Positions 13,748-21,239 of a DNA stretch of 46,510 nucleotides are shown one piece after another. Position 1 is the stretch's first letter; the number at the start of each line of letters is the position of its first letter. This stretch comes from an uncultured Oscillospiraceae bacterium (GTDB taxonomy: Bacteria; Bacillota; Clostridia; Oscillospirales; Oscillospiraceae). Location of the stretch: positions 1 through 46,510 of the forward strand of contig CAJUKT010000064.1 in assembly GCA_910587255.1 (NCBI GenBank), in the 5' to 3' direction. A program made the translations under genes and the position numbers. The notes beneath the pieces are model-generated. The model did not search any database. It was not told the DNA's origin and was given only the letters and a program-made list of their open reading frames with translations.

Positions 13748-14845
13748 ATGAAATTAGGCATCGTCGGCCTGCCCAATGTGGGCAAGTCCACCCTGTTCAA
13801 CGCCATCACCAACGCAGGCGCGGAGAGCGCCAATTATCCCTTCTGCACCATTGACCCCAATGTGGGCACCGTAGCCGTGCCGGACAGCCGCCTGGACTGG
13901 CTCAGCGACTTCTATAAGCCGAAGAAGACCACCCCTGCGGTGGTGGAGTTTGTGGACATTGCGGGCCTGGTGAAGGGGGCGTCCAGGGGCGAGGGGCTGG
14001 GAAACAAGTTTCTGGCCAATATCCGGGAGTGTGCCGCCATCGTCCATGTGGTGCGGTGCTTTGACGATGAAAATGTCATCCACGTGGAGGGCTCCACCGA
14101 CCCTGTCCGGGATATGGACATCATCGACCTGGAGCTCATCATGGCGGATGTGGAAATGGCGGAGCGGCGCATTGACAAGGCCCGGAAGGCGGCGAAGGCC
14201 GACAAAAAGTTCAACCATGAGGCGGAGGTGTTCGAGGGGCTGCGGGACTGGCTCAACGACGGCAAGTCCGCCAGGTCCTACCTGGGAGAGGTGGACGAGG
14301 AGGATGCCGCCCTCATCGGCACCAGTGAGCTGCTATCCCTCAAGCCGGTGATTTACGCCGCAAACCTGGATGAGGAGGGCTTTTCCGATCCGTCCGGCGT
14401 ACCCTATTATGGGCAGGTCTCGGAGCGGGCGGCGGGGGAGGGCGCCCAGGTGATCCCGGTGTGCGCCAAGCTGGAGGCGGAGATCGCCGAGCTGCCCGCC
14501 GACGAGAAGGCCATGTTCCTGGAGGATCTGGGGATCAAGGAGAGCGGCCTGGACCGTCTGATTAAGGCCAGCTATACTCTGCTGGGGCTGATCTCCTTTC
14601 TCACCAGCGGGGAGGACGAGTGCCGGGCCTGGACCATCACCCGGGGCACCAAGGCCCCCCAGGCGGCGGGCAAGATCCACACGGACTTTGAGCGGGGCTT
14701 TATTCGGGCGGAGACGGTGGCTTTTGAGGATTTGAAAAGCTGCGGCTCCATGGCTGCCGCCCGGGAGAAGGGGCTTATCCGCTCCGAGGGCAAGGAATAC
14801 GTGGTGCAGGACGGAGATATCATCCTGTTTCGGTTTAACGTATAA
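13748..14845 (+). CDS. ychF: redox-regulated ATPase YchF (Obg family)
   Basis: This 365-residue protein is a full-length YchF/Ola1 homologue. It binds ATP rather than GTP and associates with ribosomes and the oxidative stress response. Visible motifs are the P-loop GLPNVGKST (residues 6-14), the Switch II segment DIAGLVKGAS, a coiled-coil stretch rich in Lys/Glu near 130-165, NLDE in place of the GTP-specific NKxD (consistent with ATP preference), and a C-terminal TGS-like domain ending VVQDGDIILFRFNV. GAGGAG precedes the ATG. It has its own promoter and terminator, so it is monocistronic and does not belong to the SLH locus to its left. Confidence 0.97.
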   Translation: MKLGIVGLPNVGKSTLFNAITNAGAESANYPFCTIDPNVGTVAVPDSRLDWLSDFYKPKKTTPAVVEFVDIAGLVKGASRGEGLGNKFLANIRECAAIVHVVRCFDDENVIHVEGSTDPVRDMDIIDLELIMADVEMAERRIDKARKAAKADKKFNHEAEVFEGLRDWLNDGKSARSYLGEVDEEDAALIGTSELLSLKPVIYAANLDEEGFSDPSGVPYYGQVSERAAGEGAQVIPVCAKLEAEIAELPADEKAMFLEDLGIKESGLDRLIKASYTLLGLISFLTSGEDECRAWTITRGTKAPQAAGKIHTDFERGFIRAETVAFEDLKSCGSMAAAREKGLIRSEGKEYVVQDGDIILFRFNV

Positions 14846-14922
14846 GGCGGAGCGGGCCGAGAGGGAAACCTGGCGCAAATGGCAAGACTTCAAAATTAAA
14901 TTTAAAAGCGTTTAATGCTCCG

Positions 14923-14960
14923 AAAACAGGGGCGCCGTACTGGGCGGCGTCCTTGTTTTT
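14923..14960 (+). terminator. terminator of ychF
   Basis: AAAACAGGGGCGCCG and CGGCGTCCTTGTTTT form a 15-bp stem (two G-U pairs) with T5. It lies 77 bases after the stop. The remaining gap to efp (to 15130) holds the efp promoter and otherwise nothing I recognise. Confidence 0.8.
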
Positions 14961-15047
14961 ATCCTTTTGGCGCTGGGCAGGGCATAAAAGGTACAAAGAA
15001 TATGACAGCATCCCTGGGCGTTCCGGCAGGGCCGCCTTGAAAAGCTC

Positions 15048-15076
15048 TTGCATTCCCGCAGCATATAGGGTATAAT
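15048..15076 (+). promoter_or_regulatory. sigma-A promoter of efp
   Basis: TTGCAT (15048-15053), 17 bases, TATAAT (15071-15076), 54 bases before the efp start. Confidence 0.85.
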
Positions 15077-15130
15077 ATATTGACATATTTTTTACACGGC
15101 TAAATTTTCAATAATTGGAGGACGATACCA

Positions 15131-15700
15131 ATGGCAATGATTACAGCAGGCGATTTTCGCAATGGCGTAACCTTCGAGATGGAAGGCAAAGTGATGCAGG
15201 TGGTGGAGTTCCAGCACGTCAAGCCCGGCAAGGGCGCGGCTTTTGTGCGCACCAAGATGCGGAATGTCATCACCGGCTCCGTCACCGAGACCTCCTTTAA
15301 CCCCACCGCCAAGTTCGAGCAGGCTTTTGTGGACCGCAAGGATATGGAGTACAGCTACAACGACGGCGACCTGTACTATTTCATGGACATGGAGAGCTAT
15401 GAGATGACCCCCATCAATAAGGACGTGCTGGGGGACAGCTTCAAGTTCGTCAAGGAGAACATGACCTGCAAGATCATGTCCTACAAGGGCAGCGTGTTCG
15501 GTGTGGAGCCCCCCAACTTCGTGGAGCTGGAGGTCACCGAGTCCGATCCCGGCGTCAAGGGCGACACCGCCACCAACGTCACCAAGCCCGCCATTTTGGA
15601 GACGGGCGCGGAGATCAAGGTGCCCCTGTTCATCAATCCCGGGGACCGTATCCGCATCGACACCCGCACCGGCGAGTATCTGGAGCGCTGCAAGGGATAA
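15131..15700 (+). CDS. efp: translation elongation factor P
   Basis: This 189-residue EF-P rescues ribosomes stalled at polyproline. Three beta-barrel domains are evident: the N-terminal KOW-like domain (MITAGDFRNGVTFEMEGK), a middle S1-like domain (MTPINKDVLGDSFKFVKEN) and the C-terminal domain (VPLFINPGDRIRIDTRTGEY). The tip loop HVKPGKGAAF carries Lys34, the position modified in many bacteria. Two adjacent starts exist (15131 and 15137); the first gives the better spacing from GGAGG. It is followed after 101 bases by the CD1247-like gene, possibly cotranscribed. Confidence 0.97.
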   Translation: MAMITAGDFRNGVTFEMEGKVMQVVEFQHVKPGKGAAFVRTKMRNVITGSVTETSFNPTAKFEQAFVDRKDMEYSYNDGDLYYFMDMESYEMTPINKDVLGDSFKFVKENMTCKIMSYKGSVFGVEPPNFVELEVTESDPGVKGDTATNVTKPAILETGAEIKVPLFINPGDRIRIDTRTGEYLERCKG

Positions 15701-15801
15701 GCGCGGGGCCCTCGTGAGCCGCGCGCTGCGAACAGGCGCAGCGCGTCAACAACAAAGCGTGGAGCCGTCGTGAACAGCGCGGCAATGACAAGGAGACAGT
15801 T

Positions 15802-16221
15802 ATGACCATATCTGAAAAGGTGGCCTATATCCAGGGGATGTTCGTGGGTATGGAGCTGGACAAGTCCGAGATGAAGGTGGCCCGCGTTCTCTCCGAGGTG
15901 CTGGACGTGCTCCAGGAGATGGGCCAGCAGCTGGACGGCATGGACACCGCGATGGATCAGTTTGACGAGGAGCTGGACACCTTGGGGGACGCCGTGGCCG
16001 AGCTGGAAGAGGCCGTGTTCGACGATGAGGACGAGGCGGACTCCAATTTTGACGGCGGCGATGAGGACGAGGACTTCTTCGAAATCCCCTGCCCCACCTG
16101 TGGCGAGGACCTGCTGGTGGACGATGAGGCCCTGGCCGCCGGGGTGGTGGACTGCCCCGCCTGCGGGGGAAAGTTCGCCCTGTCCTTTGAGGATGAAGCG
16201 GACGGTTCCGAAGAGGAATAA
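15802..16221 (+). CDS. CD1247-type protein with C-terminal zinc ribbon
   Basis: This 139-residue protein begins MTISEKVAYIQGMFVGMELDKSE, the conserved domain found next to efp in many Clostridia. A helical coiled-coil segment (residues 25-75) leads into a very acidic linker and a C-terminal zinc ribbon with CPTCGEDLLVDD and CPACGGKFAL. The function is not known; the recurrent efp neighbourhood hints at a translation-related role, but that is inference. AAGGAGA precedes the ATG. A bidirectional terminator closes the unit. Confidence 0.85.
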   Translation: MTISEKVAYIQGMFVGMELDKSEMKVARVLSEVLDVLQEMGQQLDGMDTAMDQFDEELDTLGDAVAELEEAVFDDEDEADSNFDGGDEDEDFFEIPCPTCGEDLLVDDEALAAGVVDCPACGGKFALSFEDEADGSEEE

Positions 16222-16227
16222 ACAAAA

Positions 16228-16269
16228 AGGGACGCCCCCGGCTTGCGCCGGAGGGCGTCCCTTCGTTTT
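16228..16269. terminator. bidirectional terminator between convergent genes
   Basis: AGGGACGCCCCCGGC and GCCGGAGGGCGTCCCT form a long stem (one bulged position) with a TTGC loop. It has TTTT on the plus side and T5 on the minus side, separating the CD1247-like gene from the minus-strand deacetylase. Confidence 0.88.
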
Positions 16270-16353
16270 ACACGGGCGGCTCACGTGAGCGCCGCTGGTA
16301 TTGTCCGCAGGGCGGACTTTAGGAGACTGTGAAGAAATGCGTCTGAGGTGGCT

Positions 16354-17100
16354 TTATTCCGACGGGGGCGGAAGCCTTCGGTACACCTCCCCATTTTCCG
16401 GCGTCTTTCCCCGGATGGCAAAGAGCTGCTCCACGGTGACAAAGTGGAAGCCCCTTGCCATCAGCGCGTCCACTACCTGAAGGGCGGTGTCCACGCTGGC
16501 AGGGTAGATGTCGTGGAGCAGGATGATATCCCCATCCTGGGTGTTGTCCAGGATGACGGATACCTGGCGGGCGGTGTCACGGTCGGACCAGTCCTCGGGG
16601 TCAACCGACCACAGCACAATGGGGGCGGCGGCCCGGGCCTGGGTGGCGGCGTTCATCATGCCGTAGGGGGGCCGGAGCATAAACTCCTCCCGGCCCACCA
16701 GGGCGGTGAGGGTGGTGCGCAGGCTGTCCACCTCCTCGTAAAAGCCGGCGGCGTTGAGCTGGTCCAGCATTTTGTGGTGATAGGTATGCAGGCCGATTTG
16801 ATGGCCTTCCCCCTCCATACGCTGAAGGAGCAGCTCATTGCCCTCTACATTCTCCCCGATGACAAAGAAGGTGGCGTGCACCCCCCGCTGGGCCAGGCCG
16901 TCCAGAAGCACCGGGGTGGTGGCGGACTTTGGCCCGTCGTCAAAGGTGAGGGCTACATAGGGCCCCGCCGGGATTTTCGCCCCGCCCAGCGCCTGCCGTT
17001 CCCCGCCCTCCTGCGCCTGGGGGCAATAGGGGACAGCCGCCAGGGCCAGCGCCGCCAGCGCCAGCGCGCCCGCCCTCAGGCGCTTTTTCCAGTTTGACAA
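16354..17100 (-). CDS. secreted polysaccharide deacetylase (CE4 family)
   Basis: This 248-residue protein has an N-terminal hydrophobic signal/anchor (residues 10-24) and a NodB-type deacetylase domain. The catalytic TFDDGP lies at 52-57, the zinc ligand pair at His105 and His109 (LHTYHH), the RPPYG motif in the middle and LLHDI near residue 195. Such enzymes remove N-acetyl groups from peptidoglycan or other GlcNAc polymers; PdaB-like members act in sporulation, which would fit this organism, but the substrate cannot be told from sequence. The start is a TTG with a weak GAGGGG site; no better in-frame start is upstream. Confidence 0.9.
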   Translation of the reverse strand: MSNWKKRLRAGALALAALALAAVPYCPQAQEGGERQALGGAKIPAGPYVALTFDDGPKSATTPVLLDGLAQRGVHATFFVIGENVEGNELLLQRMEGEGHQIGLHTYHHKMLDQLNAAGFYEEVDSLRTTLTALVGREEFMLRPPYGMMNAATQARAAAPIVLWSVDPEDWSDRDTARQVSVILDNTQDGDIILLHDIYPASVDTALQVVDALMARGFHFVTVEQLFAIRGKTPENGEVYRRLPPPSE

Positions 17101-17164
17101 GCCCCTCGCCGCCTTTCCTCCGCTAATGTGGTCAGTATGCGCGGCGGGGCTTTTTTTATTCGGT

Positions 17165-17202
17165 AAAAACGAGGATTCCCATCCTGTACAGGTGGGAATC
17201 CT
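17165..17202 (-). terminator. terminator of the M24 peptidase gene
   Basis: On the minus strand AGGATTCCCA pairs with TGGGAATCCT, followed by CGTTTTT, 8 bases past the stop codon at 17211. Confidence 0.85.
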
Positions 17203-17210
17203 TTAAAAAA

Positions 17211-18275
17211 TTACAAAATAATCAGCTGCTTCGGGGAGCGGGTGATGTCGATGCAGCCCTCGTCGGTGAGCATAATGACATCTTCAATGCGCACGCCGAA
17301 CTTTCCGGGCAGGTAGATGCCCGGCTCGGCGGACAGCAGCGCCCCGGCGGGGATGGGTTTGTCCCAGAGGTTGCTGAACCGGGGATTTTCGTGGATCTCA
17401 ATGCCCAGGGAGTGGCCGAAGCCGTGGCCGAAATACGCCCCGTACCCCGCCTCCTCAATGACCCTGGCCCCGGCGTTGTGCACATCCGCGCCGGACACCC
17501 CGGCCTTTGCCACGGCGATGCCCGCCAGCTGGGCCTTGAGGACGGTGTTATACACCAGCTCCATCTCCTGGTCGGGCTGGCCGACGGCCACAGTGCGGGT
17601 CATATCGGAGCAGTAGCCGTGCACCACGCAGCCGAAGTCCATGGTGACGAACTGGCCCTTTTGGATAACGGCGGGACCGGGGACGGCGTGGGGCTTGGAG
17701 CCGTTGGCCCCGCAGGCCACGATGGGGTCGAAGGAGTTGCGCTCCGCCCCCTTCCGGGCCATGATGTAGGTGAGCCGGGCGGCCACCTCGCTTTCCGTCA
17801 GCCCGGGCTTGATGAAGTTGAGGATCTCCAGCAGGGCCTCGTCGGTGACCCGCTGGGCCTCCCGCATGGCGGCCAGCTCGTCCGCGTCCTTCACCTGGCG
17901 CAGGGTGGTGAGCAGGTCGGAGGCGGGGATGAACTGGGCCTCCACCGCCTTTGTCCAGGCGGTGTGCTGGGCCACGGACATGTACTCCTCCTCAAAGCCC
18001 AGCTTGGCCACGCCATGGGCCTTGACCAGCTCGGCAATCTGCTTGCGGTAGCTGCTGTCCGCAGTCCACAGGATAACCTCCGCCCCGGAGATGAGCTGCC
18101 GGGCTGCCTCAATATACCGGGAATCGGTGTAGTACCAGCACTTGTCCGGGGTGATGAGGGCCGCGCCCTCGCCGTGAAAGCCCACCGCGTAGAACTCGCC
18201 CGGCTCGCTGGTGATGAGCATGGCGTCCAGGCCGTGGTCCTTCAACGCGGCGGCGATTTTTTCAAAATGGGTCAT
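17211..18275 (-). CDS. M24 aminopeptidase (Xaa-Pro type)
   Basis: This 354-residue protein has a creatinase-like N-terminal domain (residues 1-125) and a C-terminal pita-bread metallopeptidase domain. Dimetal ligands are visible in MDFGCVVHGYCSDMTRT (two Asp), GHGFGHSLGIEIHE (His), LLSAEPGIY (Glu) and GVRIEDVIML (Glu). It probably trims N-terminal Xaa-Pro from peptides in the cytoplasm. An ATG three codons upstream (18284) overlaps the AAAGGAGA site, so the start MTHFEK at 18275 is chosen. A terminator follows immediately. Confidence 0.93.
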   Translation of the reverse strand: MTHFEKIAAALKDHGLDAMLITSEPGEFYAVGFHGEGAALITPDKCWYYTDSRYIEAARQLISGAEVILWTADSSYRKQIAELVKAHGVAKLGFEEEYMSVAQHTAWTKAVEAQFIPASDLLTTLRQVKDADELAAMREAQRVTDEALLEILNFIKPGLTESEVAARLTYIMARKGAERNSFDPIVACGANGSKPHAVPGPAVIQKGQFVTMDFGCVVHGYCSDMTRTVAVGQPDQEMELVYNTVLKAQLAGIAVAKAGVSGADVHNAGARVIEEAGYGAYFGHGFGHSLGIEIHENPRFSNLWDKPIPAGALLSAEPGIYLPGKFGVRIEDVIMLTDEGCIDITRSPKQLIIL

Positions 18276-18311
18276 TTGAAGCATCTCCTTTATTCTGCAG
18301 ATTGGAATTTA

Positions 18312-18791
18312 TCACTCTATCACTAAATTCTCCATTGATTTCTGACCTGTAATTGTTTCGCCCAAACAGTTTGCCCACTTCTCTGTGTAAAAGGAAAAAT
18401 AAGATAACCCCTCACGCTTCCTTTTTTGATTCAAAGCGGGTAAAAATCCCCATAACATAGAGGGTATTCCTATCACAATGAGATAAAGCGGCCCTAATAG
18501 AAGCGATTGTATCGTATGACCATACTCATGGACAAGAAGTCTCCGCGAAAGCTCTTCCATAGTATATTCATCCTTCAGCTTGCCATAAAAATATGGTTCG
18601 CTTGTGAGAAAAACAAACATCCCCAATGAAACGCTTGATTTGTCCTTCCATTCAGTGATAAGCGCACCATGATAAAAATAATGCTTGTCATGGATGTGTA
18701 TGACAAAATTCAGCAGCCCCAATGCGGATTGCAAAAATCCCCATGTCCATTGCCATATACAATATAAAATGGCTCTTATCATATCAATCAT
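18312..18791 (-). CDS. conserved HEYGH protein of unknown function
   Basis: This ~159-residue protein (start MIDMIRA; an ATG at 18830 and one at 18782 are alternatives, the latter best spaced from AGGG) has hydrophobic segments near the N-terminus (AILYCIWQWTWGFLQSALGLL) and after the motif (LLLGPLYLIVIGIPSMLWG). Between them lies LLVHEYGHTIQS, a HExxH zinc-peptidase-like motif. The C-terminus has YFSFYTEKWANCLGE, which recalls a widespread uncharacterised family in gut Bacteroidetes and Clostridia. Codons and bases are clearly AT-richer than all neighbours, which suggests recent transfer. The function is unknown; the gene overlaps or abuts the TIM-barrel gene upstream. Confidence 0.7.
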   Translation of the reverse strand: MIDMIRAILYCIWQWTWGFLQSALGLLNFVIHIHDKHYFYHGALITEWKDKSSVSLGMFVFLTSEPYFYGKLKDEYTMEELSRRLLVHEYGHTIQSLLLGPLYLIVIGIPSMLWGFLPALNQKRKREGLSYFSFYTEKWANCLGETITGQKSMENLVIE

Positions 18792-18807
18792 CCCTGCTAA
18801 CCGGCAA

Positions 18808-19677
18808 TTATCCGTCCTTCTGCCCTTCATTTTGCTTATCCTGATAGATTTTCTTCATGGCCAGCGCGTCCTCCGCCTGGGTGCCCGCGCTCTCGCAGAT
18901 GAAGGTGGGGCTCCACCCACGCCGCGCCACCGCCTCCGCCAAGGGCGCCCAGTCCGGGCCGTAGCCCCCGTCGTCGGCAAAGGTTCGGTGGCACTTTTCG
19001 CCCCCGTTGGGGGTGAACTCAATATGGGAGAAGTGGCTGTGGAAGCGGGAGGCCCGCTCCGGCCCCAAAACCGCCTCCATGCGGTCCAGGATGCGCTCCA
19101 TGGCCTCCGCCCCCTGATCAGCGCCCAGCGAGCGGGCGTAGAGGTGGCCGAAGTCCACGCAGGGCAAAAGCCGTTCATCCAGCGTACACAGCTCCAGTAC
19201 CTCGTCCAGGTCCCCCAGCTGGTTGATTTTCCCCATGGTCTCCGGGCACAGGGCGATATGAGCGAACCCGGAGGCGTCGCAGGCGGCGATGACCTCCCGC
19301 AGGGAGTACAGCGCGGTGTCCAGCGCCTCCCGCCGTGTGCGCTTCATCAGCGCCCCGGAGTGGATGACCACCCGGCGGGCCCCCATCCAGTCCGCCACCA
19401 GACACGCGCCGGTGATATAGCCGGTGGTTTTTTGCAGCGCCTCCCGGTCCGGGTTGGCCAGGTTGATGAAGTAGGGGGCATGGAGGGACAGGGTAACGCC
19501 CTCCCTTTGCGCGGCAAGGCCCACCCTCCGGGCGGTGTCCTCCCCCACGTGGACGCCCTTGCCGCACTGGTATTCGTAGCAGTCCAAGCCGAGCTCCCGC
19601 AGCCAGCGGGGCGCGTCCGCCGAGGACTTATAGGGGAAATTTTCCGCGTTTCCCGCCGGGCCGAACAGGGCGCTCAC
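18808..19677 (-). CDS. endonuclease IV-like TIM-barrel protein
   Basis: This 289-residue protein resembles AP endonuclease IV and sugar-phosphate isomerase TIM barrels. Motifs in order are SLHAPYFINLANPDREALQ, MGARRVVIHSGAL, CPETMGKINQLGDLDEVL, LPCVDFGHLYARSLGAD and a late FICESAGTQAEDAL. The His, Glu and Asp positions that bind zinc in endonuclease IV are largely kept, so DNA repair is plausible. The usual H-IG-G-IG turn is replaced by a THR/FADDGGYG-like region, so a non-DNA substrate cannot be excluded. The GTG start overlaps the stop of the upstream HAD gene (GTGA), with GGGGGGAG six bases before it, indicating translational coupling. Confidence 0.8.
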   Translation of the reverse strand: MSALFGPAGNAENFPYKSSADAPRWLRELGLDCYEYQCGKGVHVGEDTARRVGLAAQREGVTLSLHAPYFINLANPDREALQKTTGYITGACLVADWMGARRVVIHSGALMKRTRREALDTALYSLREVIAACDASGFAHIALCPETMGKINQLGDLDEVLELCTLDERLLPCVDFGHLYARSLGADQGAEAMERILDRMEAVLGPERASRFHSHFSHIEFTPNGGEKCHRTFADDGGYGPDWAPLAEAVARRGWSPTFICESAGTQAEDALAMKKIYQDKQNEGQKDG

Positions 19678-20279
19678 AGCGCTCCCCCCCTTCCTGACAG
19701 CAGCCGGAAGGGCCACTCGGCCGCATAGCGCAGATACCGCCCCGGATTGCCCGCCAGCCGGATGGGCTCCACCAGGATGGTGGACACACCCGCCCGGTTT
19801 CCCCCCAGCACATCGGTGAACACCTGGTCGCCGATGATGGCGGTCTGCTCCTTGGTGACGCCCATCCGCTCCATGGCCTTCAAAAAGGAGGGCGTCCTGG
19901 GCTTGCCCGCGTGGCCGATATAGGGTACGTCCAGCGCCTGGGAAAAGATGCGCGGGCGGCTCTCGTGGCGGTTGTTGGACAGCACGAACAGCGTCACCCC
20001 ATGGGTGGACAGGTCGTCCCGCCAAGCCTTCAGCCTTTCGTCCGGCAGGGGTACGCCATAAGGGACCAGGGTGTTATCCAGATCGGCCAGCAGCAGCCGG
20101 AAGCCCCGGCGCTCCAGCGCCTCGCCGGTGATCTCATAAATATCACGGGCCGTAAATCCGGCCCGGAGCCACGCCGTTGTCACGCTGCGGGACGGCCAGG
20201 ACGTTCGGCCGCTTTCTTGGGCTTTTGGCTGTTTTCCGCTCCAGATTCCCCCGCTGTCCGCCTCTGCGCGCTTCTTCAT
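19674..20279 (-). CDS. YqeG-type HAD phosphatase (class IIIA)
   Basis: The 201-residue frame carries a HAD fold. The nucleophile motif is LLADLDNTLVPYG, the middle motif is LFVLSNNRHE and the acidic motif is IIGDQVFTDVLGGNRAG. It is closest to the YqeG family, whose members are about 170 residues long. The first ~32 codons (KKRAEADSGGIWSGK ... PSRSVTT) are not YqeG-like. They match the translation of the repeat array at 33099-33415, so the 5' end may be repeat-derived. A GTG at codon 33 would give a normal 169-residue protein but has no good ribosome site; the ATG at 20279 has GAAGGTGG. The gene is coupled to the TIM-barrel gene. Confidence 0.82.
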   Translation of the reverse strand: MKKRAEADSGGIWSGKQPKAQESGRTSWPSRSVTTAWLRAGFTARDIYEITGEALERRGFRLLLADLDNTLVPYGVPLPDERLKAWRDDLSTHGVTLFVLSNNRHESRPRIFSQALDVPYIGHAGKPRTPSFLKAMERMGVTKEQTAIIGDQVFTDVLGGNRAGVSTILVEPIRLAGNPGRYLRYAAEWPFRLLSGRGGAL

Positions 20280-20280
20280 A
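20165..20280 (-). repeat. single copy of the ~140-bp G+C-rich repeat
   Basis: The plus-strand text TCACGCTGCG, GGCCAGGACG, CGCTTTC, CCGCTCCA and CGCTGTCCGCCTCTGCGCGC follows the same order as the units at 33099-33415. This copy overlaps the 5' end of the yqeG-like gene. Confidence 0.65.
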
Positions 20281-20314
20281 GTCCACCTTCTATTCCGCCC
20301 GGGACGAGCATAGG

Positions 20315-20346
20315 ATGTGATAGGCACAGCTTGTATCTTATCACAT
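20315..20346. promoter_or_regulatory. 8-bp inverted repeat between divergent genes
   Basis: ATGTGATA (20315-20322) and TATCACAT (20339-20346) flank a 16-base spacer in the short divergent region between the yqeG-like gene and 20376. On the minus strand a TTGTGG, 17 bases, TAAGAT promoter overlaps it. It may be an operator; the protein is not known. Confidence 0.45.
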
Positions 20347-20375
20347 ATTTTTACCGTCCACAAGGGGGAGATCCC

Positions 20376-21146
20376 ATGAAAGAATTGCTGCTGGCCCTGC
20401 CCGCCGGGCGGGAGACAGGCGGGAGAAGCTGCGGCCTCACCCCCGCCCACATGGCCTATCGGATCGGGGCGGGGCCCAAGCTGCTGGGCATCCGCCTGCC
20501 CCAGGGGCTGCGGGGCGGGGTAATGCAGCTGGACTGCGCGGGCTATGACGGGGCGGGCGACCCGGTGGGCTGCTGCCGCCAGATTTTGGGGGAGTGCCGC
20601 CGCCGTTCCTTCCGGGGCATCGTGTGCGACTTTGAGGGCCCGCCCACGGGCTGCCTGCCCAAGCTGGCGGAAATTCTGGACCGCAACTGCGCCGCCCAGG
20701 GCTGGGCGCTGTACGTCCCCGCCCCCTACGCCCCCCACGCTCCCCATGCCCGGGTGCTCATCCCCTCCGCCCTCGCCCACGGCACCCTGGAGCGCAGGCT
20801 GTGCGGGGCGCTGGAGCAGTACGGCAAGGAGCGGACAGCGCTGGCGGTGGAGTGGGTGCGGGAGGAATTTCCCCTCCCTGCCCGGGGCCGGGGGGAGCCC
20901 ATGAACCAGGAACGGCTGGAGGAGCTGCTGCGGCGCCTGGAGCCCGCCGTGTTTTTCGACCGGGGGCTGTGCGCCCATTATTTCACGTATATGAAAGGGC
21001 CGCAGGCCCATTTTGTGCTCTTTGACAGCCCCCGGTCCATCCGGGAAAAGCTGGGGCTGGCCAACCGCCTGGGGGTGGCCGCCGCCCTGCTGCCCCAGCC
21101 GGAGGTAGAGCCCTACCTGGAGGATATCTTCGGTTCCGGCGCATAA
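20376..21146 (+). CDS. hypothetical protein, possibly TIM-barrel hydrolase-like
   Basis: I do not recognise a named family for this 256-residue protein. It has no signal peptide or membrane helix. The segment RRSFRGIVCDFEGPP, with an acidic pair at the end of a predicted strand, and alternating strand/helix pattern (LLGIRLPQGL, VMQLDCAGYD, GWALYVPAPYA, HFVLFDSPRSIREKLGLANRLGV) recall glycoside-hydrolase-18-like barrels, but the full DxxDxE signature is absent. GGGGGAG precedes the ATG. It is divergent from the yqeG-like gene. A short CCCCG/CGGGG hairpin without T-run lies 4 bases after its stop. Confidence 0.6.
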   Translation: MKELLLALPAGRETGGRSCGLTPAHMAYRIGAGPKLLGIRLPQGLRGGVMQLDCAGYDGAGDPVGCCRQILGECRRRSFRGIVCDFEGPPTGCLPKLAEILDRNCAAQGWALYVPAPYAPHAPHARVLIPSALAHGTLERRLCGALEQYGKERTALAVEWVREEFPLPARGRGEPMNQERLEELLRRLEPAVFFDRGLCAHYFTYMKGPQAHFVLFDSPRSIREKLGLANRLGVAAALLPQPEVEPYLEDIFGSGA

Positions 21147-21174
21147 AAAGCCCCGCTCAGGATTTCGGGGCGGC

Positions 21175-21203
21175 TTGTCAAGGATGGCGGCATGTGCTAT
21201 ACT
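21175..21203 (+). promoter_or_regulatory. sigma-A promoter of the niaR-type gene
   Basis: TTGTCA (21175-21180), 17 bases, TATACT (21198-21203), 36 bases before the start codon at 21240. Confidence 0.8.
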
Positions 21204-21239
21204 TTTTATAACACTATCCTGCCGGAAGGAGACCCCGCC

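Noticed and set aside
14880..15000. Possible small RNA between ychF and efp
   Set aside because: Only a terminator hairpin and AT-rich stretch are seen; no promoter precedes it within the gap.
19911..20375. Long upstream extension of the hypothetical gene at 20376
   Set aside because: It would run antisense through the yqeG-like gene; GGGGGAG right before the ATG at 20376 marks the start.
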